A DNA stretch of 64,000 nt from Humidesulfovibrio sp. (GCF_031082295.1 NZ_JAVHLD010000004.1:17492-81491), one strand, 5' to 3'. Shown: positions 1-8,449, counted from the first letter of the stretch. Numbers and translations: made by a program. Notes: a model not told the origin generated them from the sequence alone.

Positions 1-234
1 CTCGGAACGGTCTTTGAGCGACTCGAAAACTTCCTGGCCATTGCGCAAGCTGCACACGTGGCGCAGGCCAACGTTCGTGGCGTTCTTTACCGGCACCATG
101 AGCGTCACGGAGTTGCTCAGGATGCGAACGATGTAATATTCTGCCTTCGTTCCGCTGATTTCCTGGCTTTCGATGCGCTCGATGCGCCCCACACCTTGTG
201 CAGGGTACACCACCAACTCATTGATTTGAAACAC
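1..234 (-). CDS. carD: CarD family transcriptional regulator (3' end cut by window edge)
   Basis: This reading frame is not in the ORF track because it runs off the left edge. From a GTG at 234, preceded by a GGAG ribosome site, it translates as MFQINELVVYPAQGVGRIE and continues for 78 codons without a stop. The N-terminal pattern (hydrophobic strand, VYPAQGVGRI, then a Tudor-like barrel with YYIVRIL and VPVKNA) is that of the CarD/CdnL RNA-polymerase interaction domain. Known family members bind the RNAP beta subunit and stabilise open complexes. The C-terminal DNA-binding half lies outside the window. It is the last gene of the minus-strand prs-rplY-pth series, 48 bases after pth. The family call is firm; the exact role in this organism is inferred. 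Confidence 0.88.
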   Translation of the reverse strand, partial: MFQINELVVYPAQGVGRIERIESQEISGTKAEYYIVRILSNSVTLMVPVKNATNVGLRHVCSLRNGQEVFESLKDRSE

Positions 235-282
235 TGAATCTCCTTCAAAATATGGGGGGCACTCTTCCGACGAATTGGTACA

Positions 283-930
283 TTACCCCATTGCTTCGGA
301 AGTGTCCACCGTCCCCTCCCCGACAGGCGGGACCGGCAGGCGGAAGGAGTTTATGAATTGAGTCGCCTCGCCCTGCCCACGCCTAAGCATGAGGGTCAGG
401 CCCTTTTGGGCTGCTGCGCACACTGCGCGCACACCATCTTGTTCTGCCAGGGGAAAGGGCTGCAAAACGAAGCGCGAAACATCCGATGAAAACTCGGGAC
501 GCCCAATGCCCAGGCGCAACCGAAGAAAATCTTCGCTGCCAAGATGCTCAGCGATGGAGTCTATGCCGCGGTGACCGTTTGAACCGCCTCCTTTTTTGAG
601 CTTCATGCGGCCCAAGGGGAGGTCCAGCTCGTCGTGGAGAACGACCACATCCGAAAGTGCCACAGCGTGACGTCCGCAAATGCGGGCAACGGCGCGACCG
701 GAGAGGTTCATGAACGTCATGGGCTTTGCGAGCAGACAGCTTGTGCCCCCAAGGGTCACGCCATACAACAGATAATCCCCTTCGCCGTGAAGGGTTTCAA
801 GGCGCATGCTCTTGCGGTTGCGGGCGCTAGCAAGGATGTCGTCAATAACCAGAAAGCCGAAATTATGACGGGTTTCGGCATACTCTGGCCCCGGGTTGCC
901 CAGGCCGACAATGAGTGGAACAGTTCGCAT
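283..930 (-). CDS. pth: Peptidyl-tRNA hydrolase
   Basis: Bacterial peptidyl-tRNA hydrolase cleaves the ester between peptide and tRNA on prematurely released peptidyl-tRNAs, recycling tRNA in the cytoplasm. The protein (215 aa) opens with MRTVPLIVGLGNPGPEY and has the catalytic histidine in ETRHNFGF (His22), followed by KPMTFMNLSG and the HDELDLPLG segment with the conserved Asp. GSNGHRGIDS is also typical. The ORF-track start at 1011 adds 27 residues with no family counterpart and would cover the intergenic hairpin, so the ATG at 930 is preferred although its ribosome site is weak. It lies downstream of rplY and upstream of carD on the same strand, an arrangement usual in this lineage. Confidence 0.95.
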   Translation of the reverse strand: MRTVPLIVGLGNPGPEYAETRHNFGFLVIDDILASARNRKSMRLETLHGEGDYLLYGVTLGGTSCLLAKPMTFMNLSGRAVARICGRHAVALSDVVVLHDELDLPLGRMKLKKGGGSNGHRGIDSIAEHLGSEDFLRLRLGIGRPEFSSDVSRFVLQPFPLAEQDGVRAVCAAAQKGLTLMLRRGQGEATQFINSFRLPVPPVGEGTVDTSEAMG

Positions 931-981
931 GGAAGCATCCAGTGGACCGCTGCGCCTTGCAGGGCAGATGCAGTAAAGGGA

Positions 982-1012
982 ATTGCGGGGGGAGCCGGAC
1001 TCCCCCCGCAAT
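982..1012 (-). other. Perfect 13-bp intergenic hairpin between rplY and pth
   Basis: The arms ATTGCGGGGGGAG (982-994) and CTCCCCCCGCAAT (1000-1012) pair perfectly around the 5-base loop CCGGA. It lies 46 bases after the rplY stop codon in the direction of transcription. There is no T run on the downstream side for minus-strand transcription, so it is not a standard intrinsic terminator. It could be an RNA processing or stabilising element, or a partial attenuator that lowers pth expression relative to rplY. Confidence 0.6.
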
Positions 1013-1058
1013 CTGGCCCGGACTCACGCCGGGAAGATGTATGCTCAGGCTGGCGGGA

Positions 1059-1661
1059 CTACTTTTTCGCAGTCTCGGCAGTCTTGTCTTCTTCGACTTC
1101 CTGCGCGATGACGCCGACAACCGCGTAGTTGTCGTCATAAACGGCACGCACACCGGAGGGCAGCTTGATCTCGGAAATGTGCAGGTTCACGCCAAGCTCA
1201 AGATCGGTGACGTCGATCACGATCTTTTCTGGAACGTCGAGAGGCTTGCAGATGACTTCCAGGGAATCGCGGAAGACTTCCAGCAGGCCACCCATGATGA
1301 TGCCCTTGGCCTTGCCTTCAACAACGACCTTCACGTCAACCTTGATCTCGCGCTCCAGGTCGACGCCGTAGAAATCAACGTGGATCGGGGTGGACTTCAG
1401 CGGATCGTACTGCATGCTCCACATGAGGGAGGGCAAGGACTCGGCTTTGCCGTCCAGGTCGATCTGGAGGTGGAACACGCGGGAGCTGCCGAGCTTGCGG
1501 TGCAGCTTGGTCAGCGGCAGCAGATCCACAACCACCGGGATGTTCTGTCCCTTCTGGTTGTAGTATACGCCGGGAACCAGATTCTTGGAGAGCATGCGGC
1601 GGCAGGTGCCCTTGCCTTTCTCGGCGCGCGGACGCGCACTCAACGTCATCAGTTCAGCCAT
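1059..1661 (-). CDS. rplY: 50S ribosomal protein L25/general stress protein Ctc
   Basis: L25 binds 5S rRNA in the large subunit. This 200-aa protein is the long Ctc form: an N-terminal L25 barrel (residues about 5-95; RPRAEKGKGTCRRM, VPGVYYN, FHLQIDLDGK) plus the C-terminal TL5-type beta domain (VPEKIVIDVTDLELGVNLHISEIKLP). A KTAETAKK tail ends the protein. It starts at an ATG with a clear AAAGGAG site. The gene sits between prs and pth, as in many bacteria, which supports a translation and nucleotide housekeeping operon. A strong hairpin separates it from pth. Confidence 0.95.
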   Translation of the reverse strand: MAELMTLSARPRAEKGKGTCRRMLSKNLVPGVYYNQKGQNIPVVVDLLPLTKLHRKLGSSRVFHLQIDLDGKAESLPSLMWSMQYDPLKSTPIHVDFYGVDLEREIKVDVKVVVEGKAKGIIMGGLLEVFRDSLEVICKPLDVPEKIVIDVTDLELGVNLHISEIKLPSGVRAVYDDNYAVVGVIAQEVEEDKTAETAKK

Positions 1662-1723
1662 TTCCTCATCTCCTTTCAGAAACCGGACAACCTCAGAAAG
1701 CCGCCCGAAAATATGTTCAATGG

Positions 1724-2668
1724 TTAGACGAAAAGGACGCTGACCGAGGCCTCGCCGTGAACGTTCACGATGGCCTTGGCCAAAAGTTCCGCAACAGAAA
1801 GAACCTTTATCTTCTTGCAGGTCTTCTTGCGCGCATCCAGAGGGATGGTGTCGGCAACAAGTATCTGCGAGAAGACCGATTTGTCCAGACGTTCTATGGC
1901 CGGACCGGAAAGAACCGCATGGGTGGCGCAGGCAAGAATCTCCCGCGCACCGTTATCGGCCAGAACCTGACCGGCGGCACACATGGTGCCTGCCGTGTCG
2001 ACCATGTCGTCGAGCACTATCGCCGTTTTGCCCTGCACGTTGCCGATGAGGTGCATGGCCTTGGCCTGGTTGGGCGCGTCACGGCGCTTGTCCACGATGG
2101 CCAAGCCTGCGTCAAGGCGTTTTGCATAGGCGCGGGCGCGCTCAACGCCGCCAGCATCAGGCGAGACGACAACGATCTCGCCTTCGAGCTTGCGGAAGTA
2201 GTCGAGGAAAACGGGCGCGGCAAAGAGGTTGTCAACAGGGCAGTTGAAAAAGCCCTGAATCTGTCCCGCGTGCAGGTCGATGGTCATCATGCGGTGCATG
2301 CCAGCAACAGTAAGGAAGTCCGCCACGACTTTGGCGCTGATGGGAACGCGGGGCAGAACCTTGCGATCCTGGCGAGCATAGCCGTAGTAGGGCATGACTG
2401 CGGTGATGCGACGGGCGCTGGCGCGCTTGAGGGCGTCGATCATCAGGCAGAGTTCCATCAGGTGGAAGTTCACAGGCGAGCAGGTGGGCTGGACGACAAA
2501 GACATCGTCGCCGCGCACGTTGTCGTCTATCTCAATGCGAATTTCGCCATCGCTGAACTGCTCGCGCAGGACAGGGGTGAGGCGACATCCGATGTTCGCG
2601 CAGATGGATTCAGCCAAGTCAACGTTGGCAGAGCCGCTTAAGATCTTGAGATCGCTGTTACCAGACAT
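1724..2668 (-). CDS. prs: Ribose-phosphate pyrophosphokinase (PRPP synthase)
   Basis: PRPP synthase transfers pyrophosphate from ATP to ribose 5-phosphate, feeding purine, pyrimidine, histidine, tryptophan and NAD synthesis. At 314 aa it has the class I length. Visible signatures are the flexible ATP loop [10 protein letters not shown], the [17 protein letters not shown] segment, the KRRDAPNQ lysine-arginine region and the PRPP-binding loop [13 protein letters not shown]. The ATG follows AGGTAGAGGAC. It lies between tRNA-Gln and rplY with short spacers, consistent with co-transcription with the upstream ispE and tRNA. Confidence 0.97.
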   Translation of the reverse strand: MSGNSDLKILSGSANVDLAESICANIGCRLTPVLREQFSDGEIRIEIDDNVRGDDVFVVQPTCSPVNFHLMELCLMIDALKRASARRITAVMPYYGYARQDRKVLPRVPISAKVVADFLTVAGMHRMMTIDLHAGQIQGFFNCPVDNLFAAPVFLDYFRKLEGEIVVVSPDAGGVERARAYAKRLDAGLAIVDKRRDAPNQAKAMHLIGNVQGKTAIVLDDMVDTAGTMCAAGQVLADNGAREILACATHAVLSGPAIERLDKSVFSQILVADTIPLDARKKTCKKIKVLSVAELLAKAIVNVHGEASVSVLFV

Positions 2669-2686
2669 GTCCTCTACCTTGTGAAC

Positions 2687-2761
2687 TGGCTGGGGTGGAA
2701 GGATTCGAACCCTCGGATAACTGGACCAAAACCAGTCGCCTTACCGCTTGGCTACACCCCA
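2687..2761 (-). tRNA. tRNA-Gln (anticodon TTG)
   Basis: The reverse complement folds as a standard cloverleaf: acceptor TGGGGTG pairs with CACCCCA, the anticodon stem CTGG/CCAG encloses the loop TTTTGGT with anticodon TTG, and the T arm contains GGTTCGAATCC. The 3' CCA is encoded. Its 5' 21 bases overlap the end of ispE, so the ispE stop codon lies inside the D-arm region. The tRNA is therefore probably cut out of a longer ispE-tRNA-prs transcript. Confidence 0.97.
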
Positions 2762-3637
2762 TCTCGTCAGGGTCTCGATATGAACGGGCAAGCCATTCGT
2801 CCGTAAATCGTGGGCGACTTTAAGCGCCAGGCGGCTTTCCCGGAACAGGGCTGCCACGCTGGCCCCGCTCCCGCTCATGGTGGCAGATGCCGCCCCCAGT
2901 TTCAGCAGGCGCTCCTTCAAGACTCGCAGGTCGGGATGCGCCGGAAAGACTACAGCCTCAAAATCGTTTTGTACCACCACGGGCGAAAGGGAAACACGTC
3001 TCTTATTCGCCGATCTCGTGGTTGTCAAGCATTCTGCGCAGCCGTTCGCAGAAGTGATTTGCGCCGTGTATTCGTCCCAGGCCGCATAGGCCCACGCAGT
3101 GGAGACATGCACAGGCGGCATCGCAAGCAACAGGGTGAAAGCCGAAAGATCCAGCTCAACCGGGGTCAGCACATCGCCGATGCCGCTCGCCAATGCCGCG
3201 CCATCCTGAAGAAAGAAGGACACGTCGGCTCCGAGCCCAGCCGCCACGCGGCGCAGTTCGTCATCAGGCAGTGCCTTGCCGGCAGCCTGTGTCTGCAGCC
3301 AGCGTAGCATTGCCGCGGCATCGGAGCTGCCACCGCCGAGTCCGGCTCCAGTTGGAATGCGCTTGGTCAGATGGACAACGATGTCTGGCGCTGCGCCCGT
3401 GGCCTGCTTGTATGCCTTCCAGGCGCGAAATACGAGGTTTTTCTCAGGGGGGGTCTGCGGTAAAGGTGGAGTCACGACACACCCCGAATCGGTTGGCGCG
3501 GCTGACACTTCAAGGGTGTCGTACAGTCCTTTGACCGGTACGAAGAGGCTCTCCAGGTCGTGGTAACCGTTCTCGCGTCGTCCGAGAAGCTTGAGAGACA
3601 AGTTGATTTTGGCCGGAGCCTGGAGAATGACAGCCAT
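2741..3637 (-). CDS. ispE: 4-diphosphocytidyl-2-C-methyl-D-erythritol kinase
   Basis: IspE is the GHMP kinase of the MEP isoprenoid pathway; it phosphorylates the 2-hydroxyl of CDP-ME. The 298-aa protein begins MAVILQAPAKINLSLKLLG, has the ATP-binding GHMP motif PTGAGLGGGSSDAA near residues 95-108, and ends with the third motif MSGSGASVAALF. The start has a GAGGAG site. The last residues (WGVAKR, stop) are encoded within tRNA-Gln, a 21-base same-strand overlap. There is no sign that the C-terminus is damaged: the family usually ends shortly after the motif present here. Confidence 0.95.
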   Translation of the reverse strand: MAVILQAPAKINLSLKLLGRRENGYHDLESLFVPVKGLYDTLEVSAAPTDSGCVVTPPLPQTPPEKNLVFRAWKAYKQATGAAPDIVVHLTKRIPTGAGLGGGSSDAAAMLRWLQTQAAGKALPDDELRRVAAGLGADVSFFLQDGAALASGIGDVLTPVELDLSAFTLLLAMPPVHVSTAWAYAAWDEYTAQITSANGCAECLTTTRSANKRRVSLSPVVVQNDFEAVVFPAHPDLRVLKERLLKLGAASATMSGSGASVAALFRESRLALKVAHDLRTNGLPVHIETLTRWGVAKR

Positions 3638-3657
3638 CGGTCTCCTCAGAAATTCAA

Positions 3658-3675
3658 GGGGGGCCGAAGCCCCCC
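3658..3675 (-). terminator. GC hairpin after the DegP-like gene
   Basis: GGGGGGC (3658-3664) pairs with GCCCCCC (3669-3675) around a CGAA loop, just downstream of the protease stop codon on the minus strand. The exit side reads TTGAATTTC, which is only moderately T-rich, so termination may be partial and allow read-through into ispE. Confidence 0.5.
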
Positions 3676-3690
3676 CGTCGATGCGGAATA

Positions 3691-5118
3691 TTACTGTTTG
3701 TCGAGCGTGATGGCGCGAAACACGTTGCGCCCCTGTCGCTTGATCAAGAGCATGGCCATCCCGCGTTGCTTGGATGCGTCTAAGATCTCGCGCAGCTGGT
3801 CGAGAGTGCTCACCGCTTTTTGGTTGACCTCGATGATGACATCGCCGGGCTGAATATCCACCTGGGCAGCGGCACTGCCAGGCTTGATCTCCATGACCAG
3901 CAGGCCTTGTGGCTTGGCAAGACCGAGAGCCTGAGCCTCTTCACCGCCCTCAACCGGCCGCAGCCCAAGACCGAGCACTGTCGCCGGCGCGCGGTTCTTC
4001 TGGATGCCTTGCTGCTGCTCGGCCACATAATTGGGCTTGCGCTCGCCCAATGTCACAGTGAGGTCCACGGTGCGGTTCTGGCGCCATACGGTGAGCTGGA
4101 CCTTGTCGCCAGGGCGCATGTTGGCGACCTGCTTAAGCAGCGCAGCGGGGTTGTCCACGTTCACGCCTCCAGCCTTGATGATGACATCGCCGGTCTTCAT
4201 GCCGCCCTTGTCTGCGGGATCGCCAGGAATGACCTGGGCCACTAGCACGCCCTTGGGGTCTTTCAGGCCGACGCCCTTGGCGGTGTTTTCGTCCAGCTCC
4301 TGCATGGTGATGCCGAGCCAGCCGCGCTTGATTTTCCTGCCGCTCTTGAGTTGCTGGATGATCTTGTCGGCCTGGCTGGAGGGCGTGGCGAAACCGATGC
4401 CCTGGCCGTTCGGCACGATGGCGGTATTGATGCCGACCACCTTGCCGTTCATGTCGATGAGTGGACCGCCGGAGTTGCCGGGGTTGATGCTCGCGTCCGT
4501 CTGCAGGAAGCTGTCAAAGGGGCCTGCGCCGATATGACGGCCTTTTCCGCTGATGATGCCCGCGGTGACCGTGTGTCCCAAGCCAAAGGGGTTGCCGATG
4601 GCCAGCACCCATTCGCCGACGCGAGTGCCTTCGGAGTTGCCGAATTCAAGCACGGGGAGCGAGTTTCCTGCTTCGATTTTCAGCAGGGCAAGGTCGGTTT
4701 CCTGATCGCGTCCGATGACCTTGGCGTCATAAGGCTTCTCGCGGCTGAGGAGCTTGACCTTGATCTCGTCCGCCTCGGCCACCACATGGTTGTTGGTGAC
4801 GATATAGCCATCACTTGAAATAATGAAGCCGGAGCCAAGCGAGGTCAGCTTGCGTGTCTGCATTTCCTGCTGGCCGAAATAGCGTTCGAACTGGTCGAAG
4901 AAATCGCGGAAGGGTGAGTTCTTGGGAGCGTTTTTGAACAGCTCATGCATTTGCATCGATCCACCAGGCACGTTCTTGCTGGTGCTGATGTTGACCACCG
5001 CCTTGCCTGCGCGTTCAGCCAGATCGGTGAAGTCAGGCAGGCCGAGCTTGTTGGCCATGGCAAGATTGGGGATGATGAGAAAGGTGAGCATGAGACATAA
5101 TGCCGAGAAACGTTTCAT
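3691..5118 (-). CDS. degP: Periplasmic DegP/HtrA-type serine endoprotease
   Basis: This is a Do/DegQ-like protease and chaperone that degrades misfolded envelope proteins. The preferred start (ATG 5118, TGGAGGT site) gives 475 aa with a signal peptide, MKRFSALCLMLTFLIIPNLAMA. The trypsin-like domain carries the triad His101 (TNNHVV), Asp132 (TDLALLKIE) and Ser206 (NPGNSGGPL). Two PDZ domains follow, at about 280-370 and 390-470. The ORF-track start at 5169 would bury the signal peptide. The gene stands alone between tRNA-Arg (divergent) and ispE. Whether it corresponds to DegP, DegQ or MucD cannot be decided from sequence alone. Confidence 0.93.
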   Translation of the reverse strand: MKRFSALCLMLTFLIIPNLAMANKLGLPDFTDLAERAGKAVVNISTSKNVPGGSMQMHELFKNAPKNSPFRDFFDQFERYFGQQEMQTRKLTSLGSGFIISSDGYIVTNNHVVAEADEIKVKLLSREKPYDAKVIGRDQETDLALLKIEAGNSLPVLEFGNSEGTRVGEWVLAIGNPFGLGHTVTAGIISGKGRHIGAGPFDSFLQTDASINPGNSGGPLIDMNGKVVGINTAIVPNGQGIGFATPSSQADKIIQQLKSGRKIKRGWLGITMQELDENTAKGVGLKDPKGVLVAQVIPGDPADKGGMKTGDVIIKAGGVNVDNPAALLKQVANMRPGDKVQLTVWRQNRTVDLTVTLGERKPNYVAEQQQGIQKNRAPATVLGLGLRPVEGGEEAQALGLAKPQGLLVMEIKPGSAAAQVDIQPGDVIIEVNQKAVSTLDQLREILDASKQRGMAMLLIKRQGRNVFRAITLDKQ

Positions 5119-5290
5119 ACTTTGACCTCCATATGCCGCCGTTGAAAGAGGTGGCGACGTCGTGATCAAAAATAGTCTCTTTTGCCTGGATGTAAAGGTT
5201 CAAATCTGGATCAAGAGGCACCGACATTCGACTTGAAGGCCCGGAGGTATTTGTGTAGGAACACTCTTCCAGCGTCCACGCGCCGGAAAC

Positions 5291-5367
5291 GCCCTCGTAG
5301 CTCAGTCGGATAGAGCACAGGATTCCTAATCCTGGTGCCACAGGTTCGATTCCTGTCGAGGGCACCA
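5291..5367 (+). tRNA. tRNA-Arg (anticodon CCT)
   Basis: Acceptor GCCCTCG pairs with CGAGGGC. The D arm contains AGCTCAGTCGGATAGAGC, the anticodon stem CAGGA/TCCTG encloses TTCCTAA with anticodon CCT, and the T arm is CAGGTTCGATTCCTG. The 3' CCA is encoded. A terminator-like hairpin follows directly. tRNA-Arg genes are frequent integration sites, and the sequence just downstream is AT-richer than the rest of the window, but I found no duplicated 3' end that would prove an attachment site. Confidence 0.97.
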
Positions 5368-5375
5368 AGACCAAC

Positions 5376-5419
5376 AAGGGGTTCGCTTATGTCAGTCATG
5401 ACAGGCGGGCCCCTTTCTT
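5376..5419 (+). terminator. Intrinsic terminator of tRNA-Arg
   Basis: A long hairpin is built from three aligned stems: AAGGGG with CCCCTT, CGC with GCG, and TGTCA with TGACA around a GTCA loop, separated by small symmetrical internal loops. It is followed by TTTCTTGT. The position 8 bases after the tRNA CCA fits termination of the tRNA transcript. Confidence 0.68.
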
Positions 5420-5565
5420 GTATTCAATTTGTGAGAATTTGCGTACTGAGAGCTGAAGGTTTCCAAATGCCTCAACGGAAGCTGGCGGCTACAAACTATA
5501 GCTCATAAATATTGTCGAGAACAAATTATCGTGAATGAGCATGTAGTATCTGCTGCGGGGGATCT

Positions 5566-6048
5566 ATGTCGCGACACAATATAATGAAATCACTCCTTGT
5601 AATGTCCATGTTTTTGACGTGGTCTTGTTCCGCTGCAAATTATGAAGCCGTTGACATGGAATATGTTACCAACAGTTTCAGCATCTCAAAAATTGGTGTG
5701 TGTGGACCGTTGTCAACTGAAGCTGCAACAGAATTCATGTACGCAGGATATCTCGTCGAAGATCTAGGCAGTGATGTCCTTGAAAGTATGGGTGACGTGC
5801 CAGACAAAGGTTTTTACTTTATGGCTATCGCAGGAAAGATAGCCTATGATGAACCGGATCCGAGCGGATTTTCAAGCTACGCACTGCGAGTTGTGGACTT
5901 GAAAACAGGGGAGACTCTGTGGTCGAGCGAGGGTGAATACCAGACTCTCAAAGCTTTAAGTCGAGAGAAACATCCACCTTCTCAAGTGTTTCGCGACATG
6001 GTATCCGATTTCGCAAAAACATATCCACCTGAACAAAACTCAAAATAG
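5566..6048 (+). CDS. Putative secreted protein or lipoprotein of unknown function
   Basis: I do not recognise this 160-aa protein. It has a hydrophobic N-terminal segment (MKSLLVMSMFLTWSCSAAN) that could be a signal peptide; a Cys follows it, but the preceding residues (TWS) are a poor lipobox. The mature part contains LRVVDLKTGETLWSSEGEY, a pattern seen in CsgG/LpoB-type lipoproteins, which suggests an envelope protein but is weak evidence. Codon use and base composition are clearly AT-richer than in the neighbours. It sits between tRNA-Arg and the SulP gene, so recent acquisition is plausible. A GGGGGA site precedes the chosen ATG. Confidence 0.6.
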   Translation: MSRHNIMKSLLVMSMFLTWSCSAANYEAVDMEYVTNSFSISKIGVCGPLSTEAATEFMYAGYLVEDLGSDVLESMGDVPDKGFYFMAIAGKIAYDEPDPSGFSSYALRVVDLKTGETLWSSEGEYQTLKALSREKHPPSQVFRDMVSDFAKTYPPEQNSK

Positions 6049-6202
6049 AATTATGGTAGATAGCTGGACTGTGGAGAGAGTTGTCCTTTCAGGGGCCTAT
6101 CAAAATAGTTGTTACGCATAGCCTTGATCATGCGTACTTATTGAATGTACATGCTGTTCATGTGCGCATTGCCAAGTTATAGATTCCGGGGTAGTCAGTC
6201 GT

Positions 6203-8449
6203 ATGTTTAAAGAACATTATAATGAGCTGTTGCATGACCTCGTCACACCGTCTCGGTTGCTTCCGGCACTCTGTTCGGGGCTTGTGATCGGGCTATTGTC
6301 CATCATCCTGGAATTATCTTTTGCCTCGCTCATCTTTGCCGGCCCACTGGCAAGCTTTGCCCCAAGCGCATCCGGATTGACGCTGTTTGGCGGGTTCGTC
6401 ATGTGTCTCATGATCACCCTGGGCAGCACGTGCAATACGTCCATCTGCATTCCCCAGGATGCTCCGGCCGCTATCCTTGCCGCAGTTTCCGCGGGCATCG
6501 CAGCGAGTCTGTCCGCCCCAGGAGAACAGCATGCCGCTGCCATCACTGTTGGCGCGGCAATGGCCCTGTCCACCGTCACCTCGGGCGTCCTGTTTCTTGT
6601 CATGGGCCGTTTCAAGCTCGGCAACCTCATGCGTTACATGCCTTTTCCCGTCGTTGGCGGGTTCCTGGCGGGCATCGGCTGGCTGCTGGTTCAGGGCAGC
6701 GTGTCCATCATTGCCGGCGTGTCGCTTAGCTTTGCCGAGTTGCCACTGCTTTTGACCACGGGCAAGGCGCTGCAGCTGGCCCCCGGCGTTGCACTGATGC
6801 TTGTTCTGTTGCTGGCAATGAAACGGTGGAGCAGTGTCTACATCCTGCCCGGAGTGCTGTGCCTTTCGCTCGTGTTGTTCGCGCTGTACCTCGCCATCAC
6901 CGGGCAGAGCCTGGCCGATGCCGGGCGCGCAGGACTGCTTCTGGGCGGCATGCCTGACAGCGCAATGCTTTGGCCGGTATTCACCGTTGCCGATTTCGCT
7001 CTTGTCCGCTGGGACATCATCTTGCCGCAGTTGCCGCAACTCTGCACCATCCCATTGGTCTCGGCCATATCCTTCCTGCTCATCTCAAGCGGCATCGAAA
7101 CATCCACACGCCGCGACCTTGACCTTAAGCATGAGCTTTACCTCAACTCTCTGGTGAACCTCGTTGCCGGTGCTTGCGGGTCGCACACCGGGTACACGGC
7201 GCTCAGCCTGACCATGCTCGGCCCCAAGACCGGATCGGACTCGCGCGTGATCGGGCTCACGGCGGCGCTTCTGCTCGGCGTTGCGACTTTCTTCGGCGCC
7301 GCGGTTCTTGGCTATTTCCCGCGTTTCATTCTGGGCGGCATGGTGCTGTTCCTCGGCGTCGCCACCCTGATGGACTGGGTGGTGGCGGCCCGCAGGCAGG
7401 TCACACGCCTGGAGTACGCCCTGATCTTGACGATTCTCTGCGTCATCGGTGTGTTCGGTTTCCTGACCGGAGTTGGCGTTGGCCTTGTGCTGGCCACAGT
7501 CGTGTTCGTGGTCAAGTACAGCCACCTGCCCGTGGTGCGCCAGGACACCGACGCCACCGTTCTCGCAAGCACCCGTGATCGCAGCGTTCCGGACAAACAT
7601 CTCCTGCGCGAGCATGGCCGCAATATCCGCATCCTGCGGGTCATGGGGTATCTGTTTTTCGGCTCGGCCAACCTCTTGAGTCGTAGCGTCGCGACTCATT
7701 TGGCTCCGCAAAGCGGGCAGGTTCCCAGCCACCTCATACTCGATTTTTCCGAGGTCGACGGCTTTGATTCCTCGGCGGTCAACTGTTTCCAGCGCATTAT
7801 CCAGCGTTGCGCAGCAGTCGGATGCCAGGTTGTCTTCTCCGCTTCCCCTCATGGGTTCGAGGAGCAGATGCGCAGCGCGGCCCCGCATGAGTCGAGCTCT
7901 TCGCAGTTCCTGCCGGATATGGACCGTGCCCTTGAATGGTGCGAGGACGCCGTGCTCGCGCGTGAGCAGGAATGTCTCGCGCCCCATGCGGACGGCTCCA
8001 GCCGAGACAAGCTCTTTGATCTTTCGGTGGACGACATGCTGCACCGGCTTGAGCAGGGCGAACGCTTTGAGGCGCTGGTGGAGCGCCTTGAGCCGTACCT
8101 GGAGCATAGACAGGCTCTGGCCGGCGAGTTCATCCTCCGCCAGGGCGACCCGCAGGAGGGAGTCTACCTGTTCATTTCCGGCCAGGCGGAGCAGCGCAAG
8201 CAGGAAGCATCCGGGAACGTGACACGCCTGCGCACCCTCGGCCCCGGCAACATGGCCGGACGCACCGCGTCTGACCGGAAGGACCTTGCCCCCGGCAGCA
8301 TCATCGCCCTAACGGACTGTTCGCTGGCCTTCCTGCCCGCGGAAACCCTGCGACAGCTTGAAACGAATGACCCGCTAACCGCGCTGGCCTTCTACGGCAT
8401 GTTCACCGCACAGTTGGAGACTCGCCTGACGCAAGCCGTGAGCGCCTGA
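6203..8449 (+). CDS. SulP family anion transporter with STAS and cNMP-like domains
   Basis: SulP (SLC26-type) proteins move sulfate, bicarbonate or other anions. Residues about 15-440 form the membrane core with many hydrophobic helices (e.g. VVGGFLAGIGWLL, LVAGACGSHTGYTALS). A STAS domain follows at about 480-590 (HLILDFSEVDGFDSSAVNCFQRI). A C-terminal domain (about 625-745; RQGDPQEGVYLFISGQAEQ) has the cyclic-nucleotide-binding barrel fold pattern. The phosphate-binding cassette consensus (GE-AL with Arg-Ala) is not apparent, so ligand binding is doubtful. At 748 aa the length suits this three-domain architecture. Substrate is unknown; sulfate or bicarbonate are both reasonable in a sulfate reducer. 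Confidence 0.88.
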   Translation: MFKEHYNELLHDLVTPSRLLPALCSGLVIGLLSIILELSFASLIFAGPLASFAPSASGLTLFGGFVMCLMITLGSTCNTSICIPQDAPAAILAAVSAGIAASLSAPGEQHAAAITVGAAMALSTVTSGVLFLVMGRFKLGNLMRYMPFPVVGGFLAGIGWLLVQGSVSIIAGVSLSFAELPLLLTTGKALQLAPGVALMLVLLLAMKRWSSVYILPGVLCLSLVLFALYLAITGQSLADAGRAGLLLGGMPDSAMLWPVFTVADFALVRWDIILPQLPQLCTIPLVSAISFLLISSGIETSTRRDLDLKHELYLNSLVNLVAGACGSHTGYTALSLTMLGPKTGSDSRVIGLTAALLLGVATFFGAAVLGYFPRFILGGMVLFLGVATLMDWVVAARRQVTRLEYALILTILCVIGVFGFLTGVGVGLVLATVVFVVKYSHLPVVRQDTDATVLASTRDRSVPDKHLLREHGRNIRILRVMGYLFFGSANLLSRSVATHLAPQSGQVPSHLILDFSEVDGFDSSAVNCFQRIIQRCAAVGCQVVFSASPHGFEEQMRSAAPHESSSSQFLPDMDRALEWCEDAVLAREQECLAPHADGSSRDKLFDLSVDDMLHRLEQGERFEALVERLEPYLEHRQALAGEFILRQGDPQEGVYLFISGQAEQRKQEASGNVTRLRTLGPGNMAGRTASDRKDLAPGSIIALTDCSLAFLPAETLRQLETNDPLTALAFYGMFTAQLETRLTQAVSA

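Noticed and set aside
1757-2641. 294-aa plus-strand ORF
   Set aside because: Mirror frame of prs, which has complete catalytic motifs on the other strand.
5341-6202. Attachment-site duplication of tRNA-Arg
   Set aside because: No second copy of the tRNA 3' end was found, and no integrase is present downstream, so a genomic island cannot be claimed.
7085-8107. 340-aa minus-strand ORF
   Set aside because: Antisense shadow of the SulP gene, with His/Gln/Asp-rich composition typical of GC-rich mirror frames.
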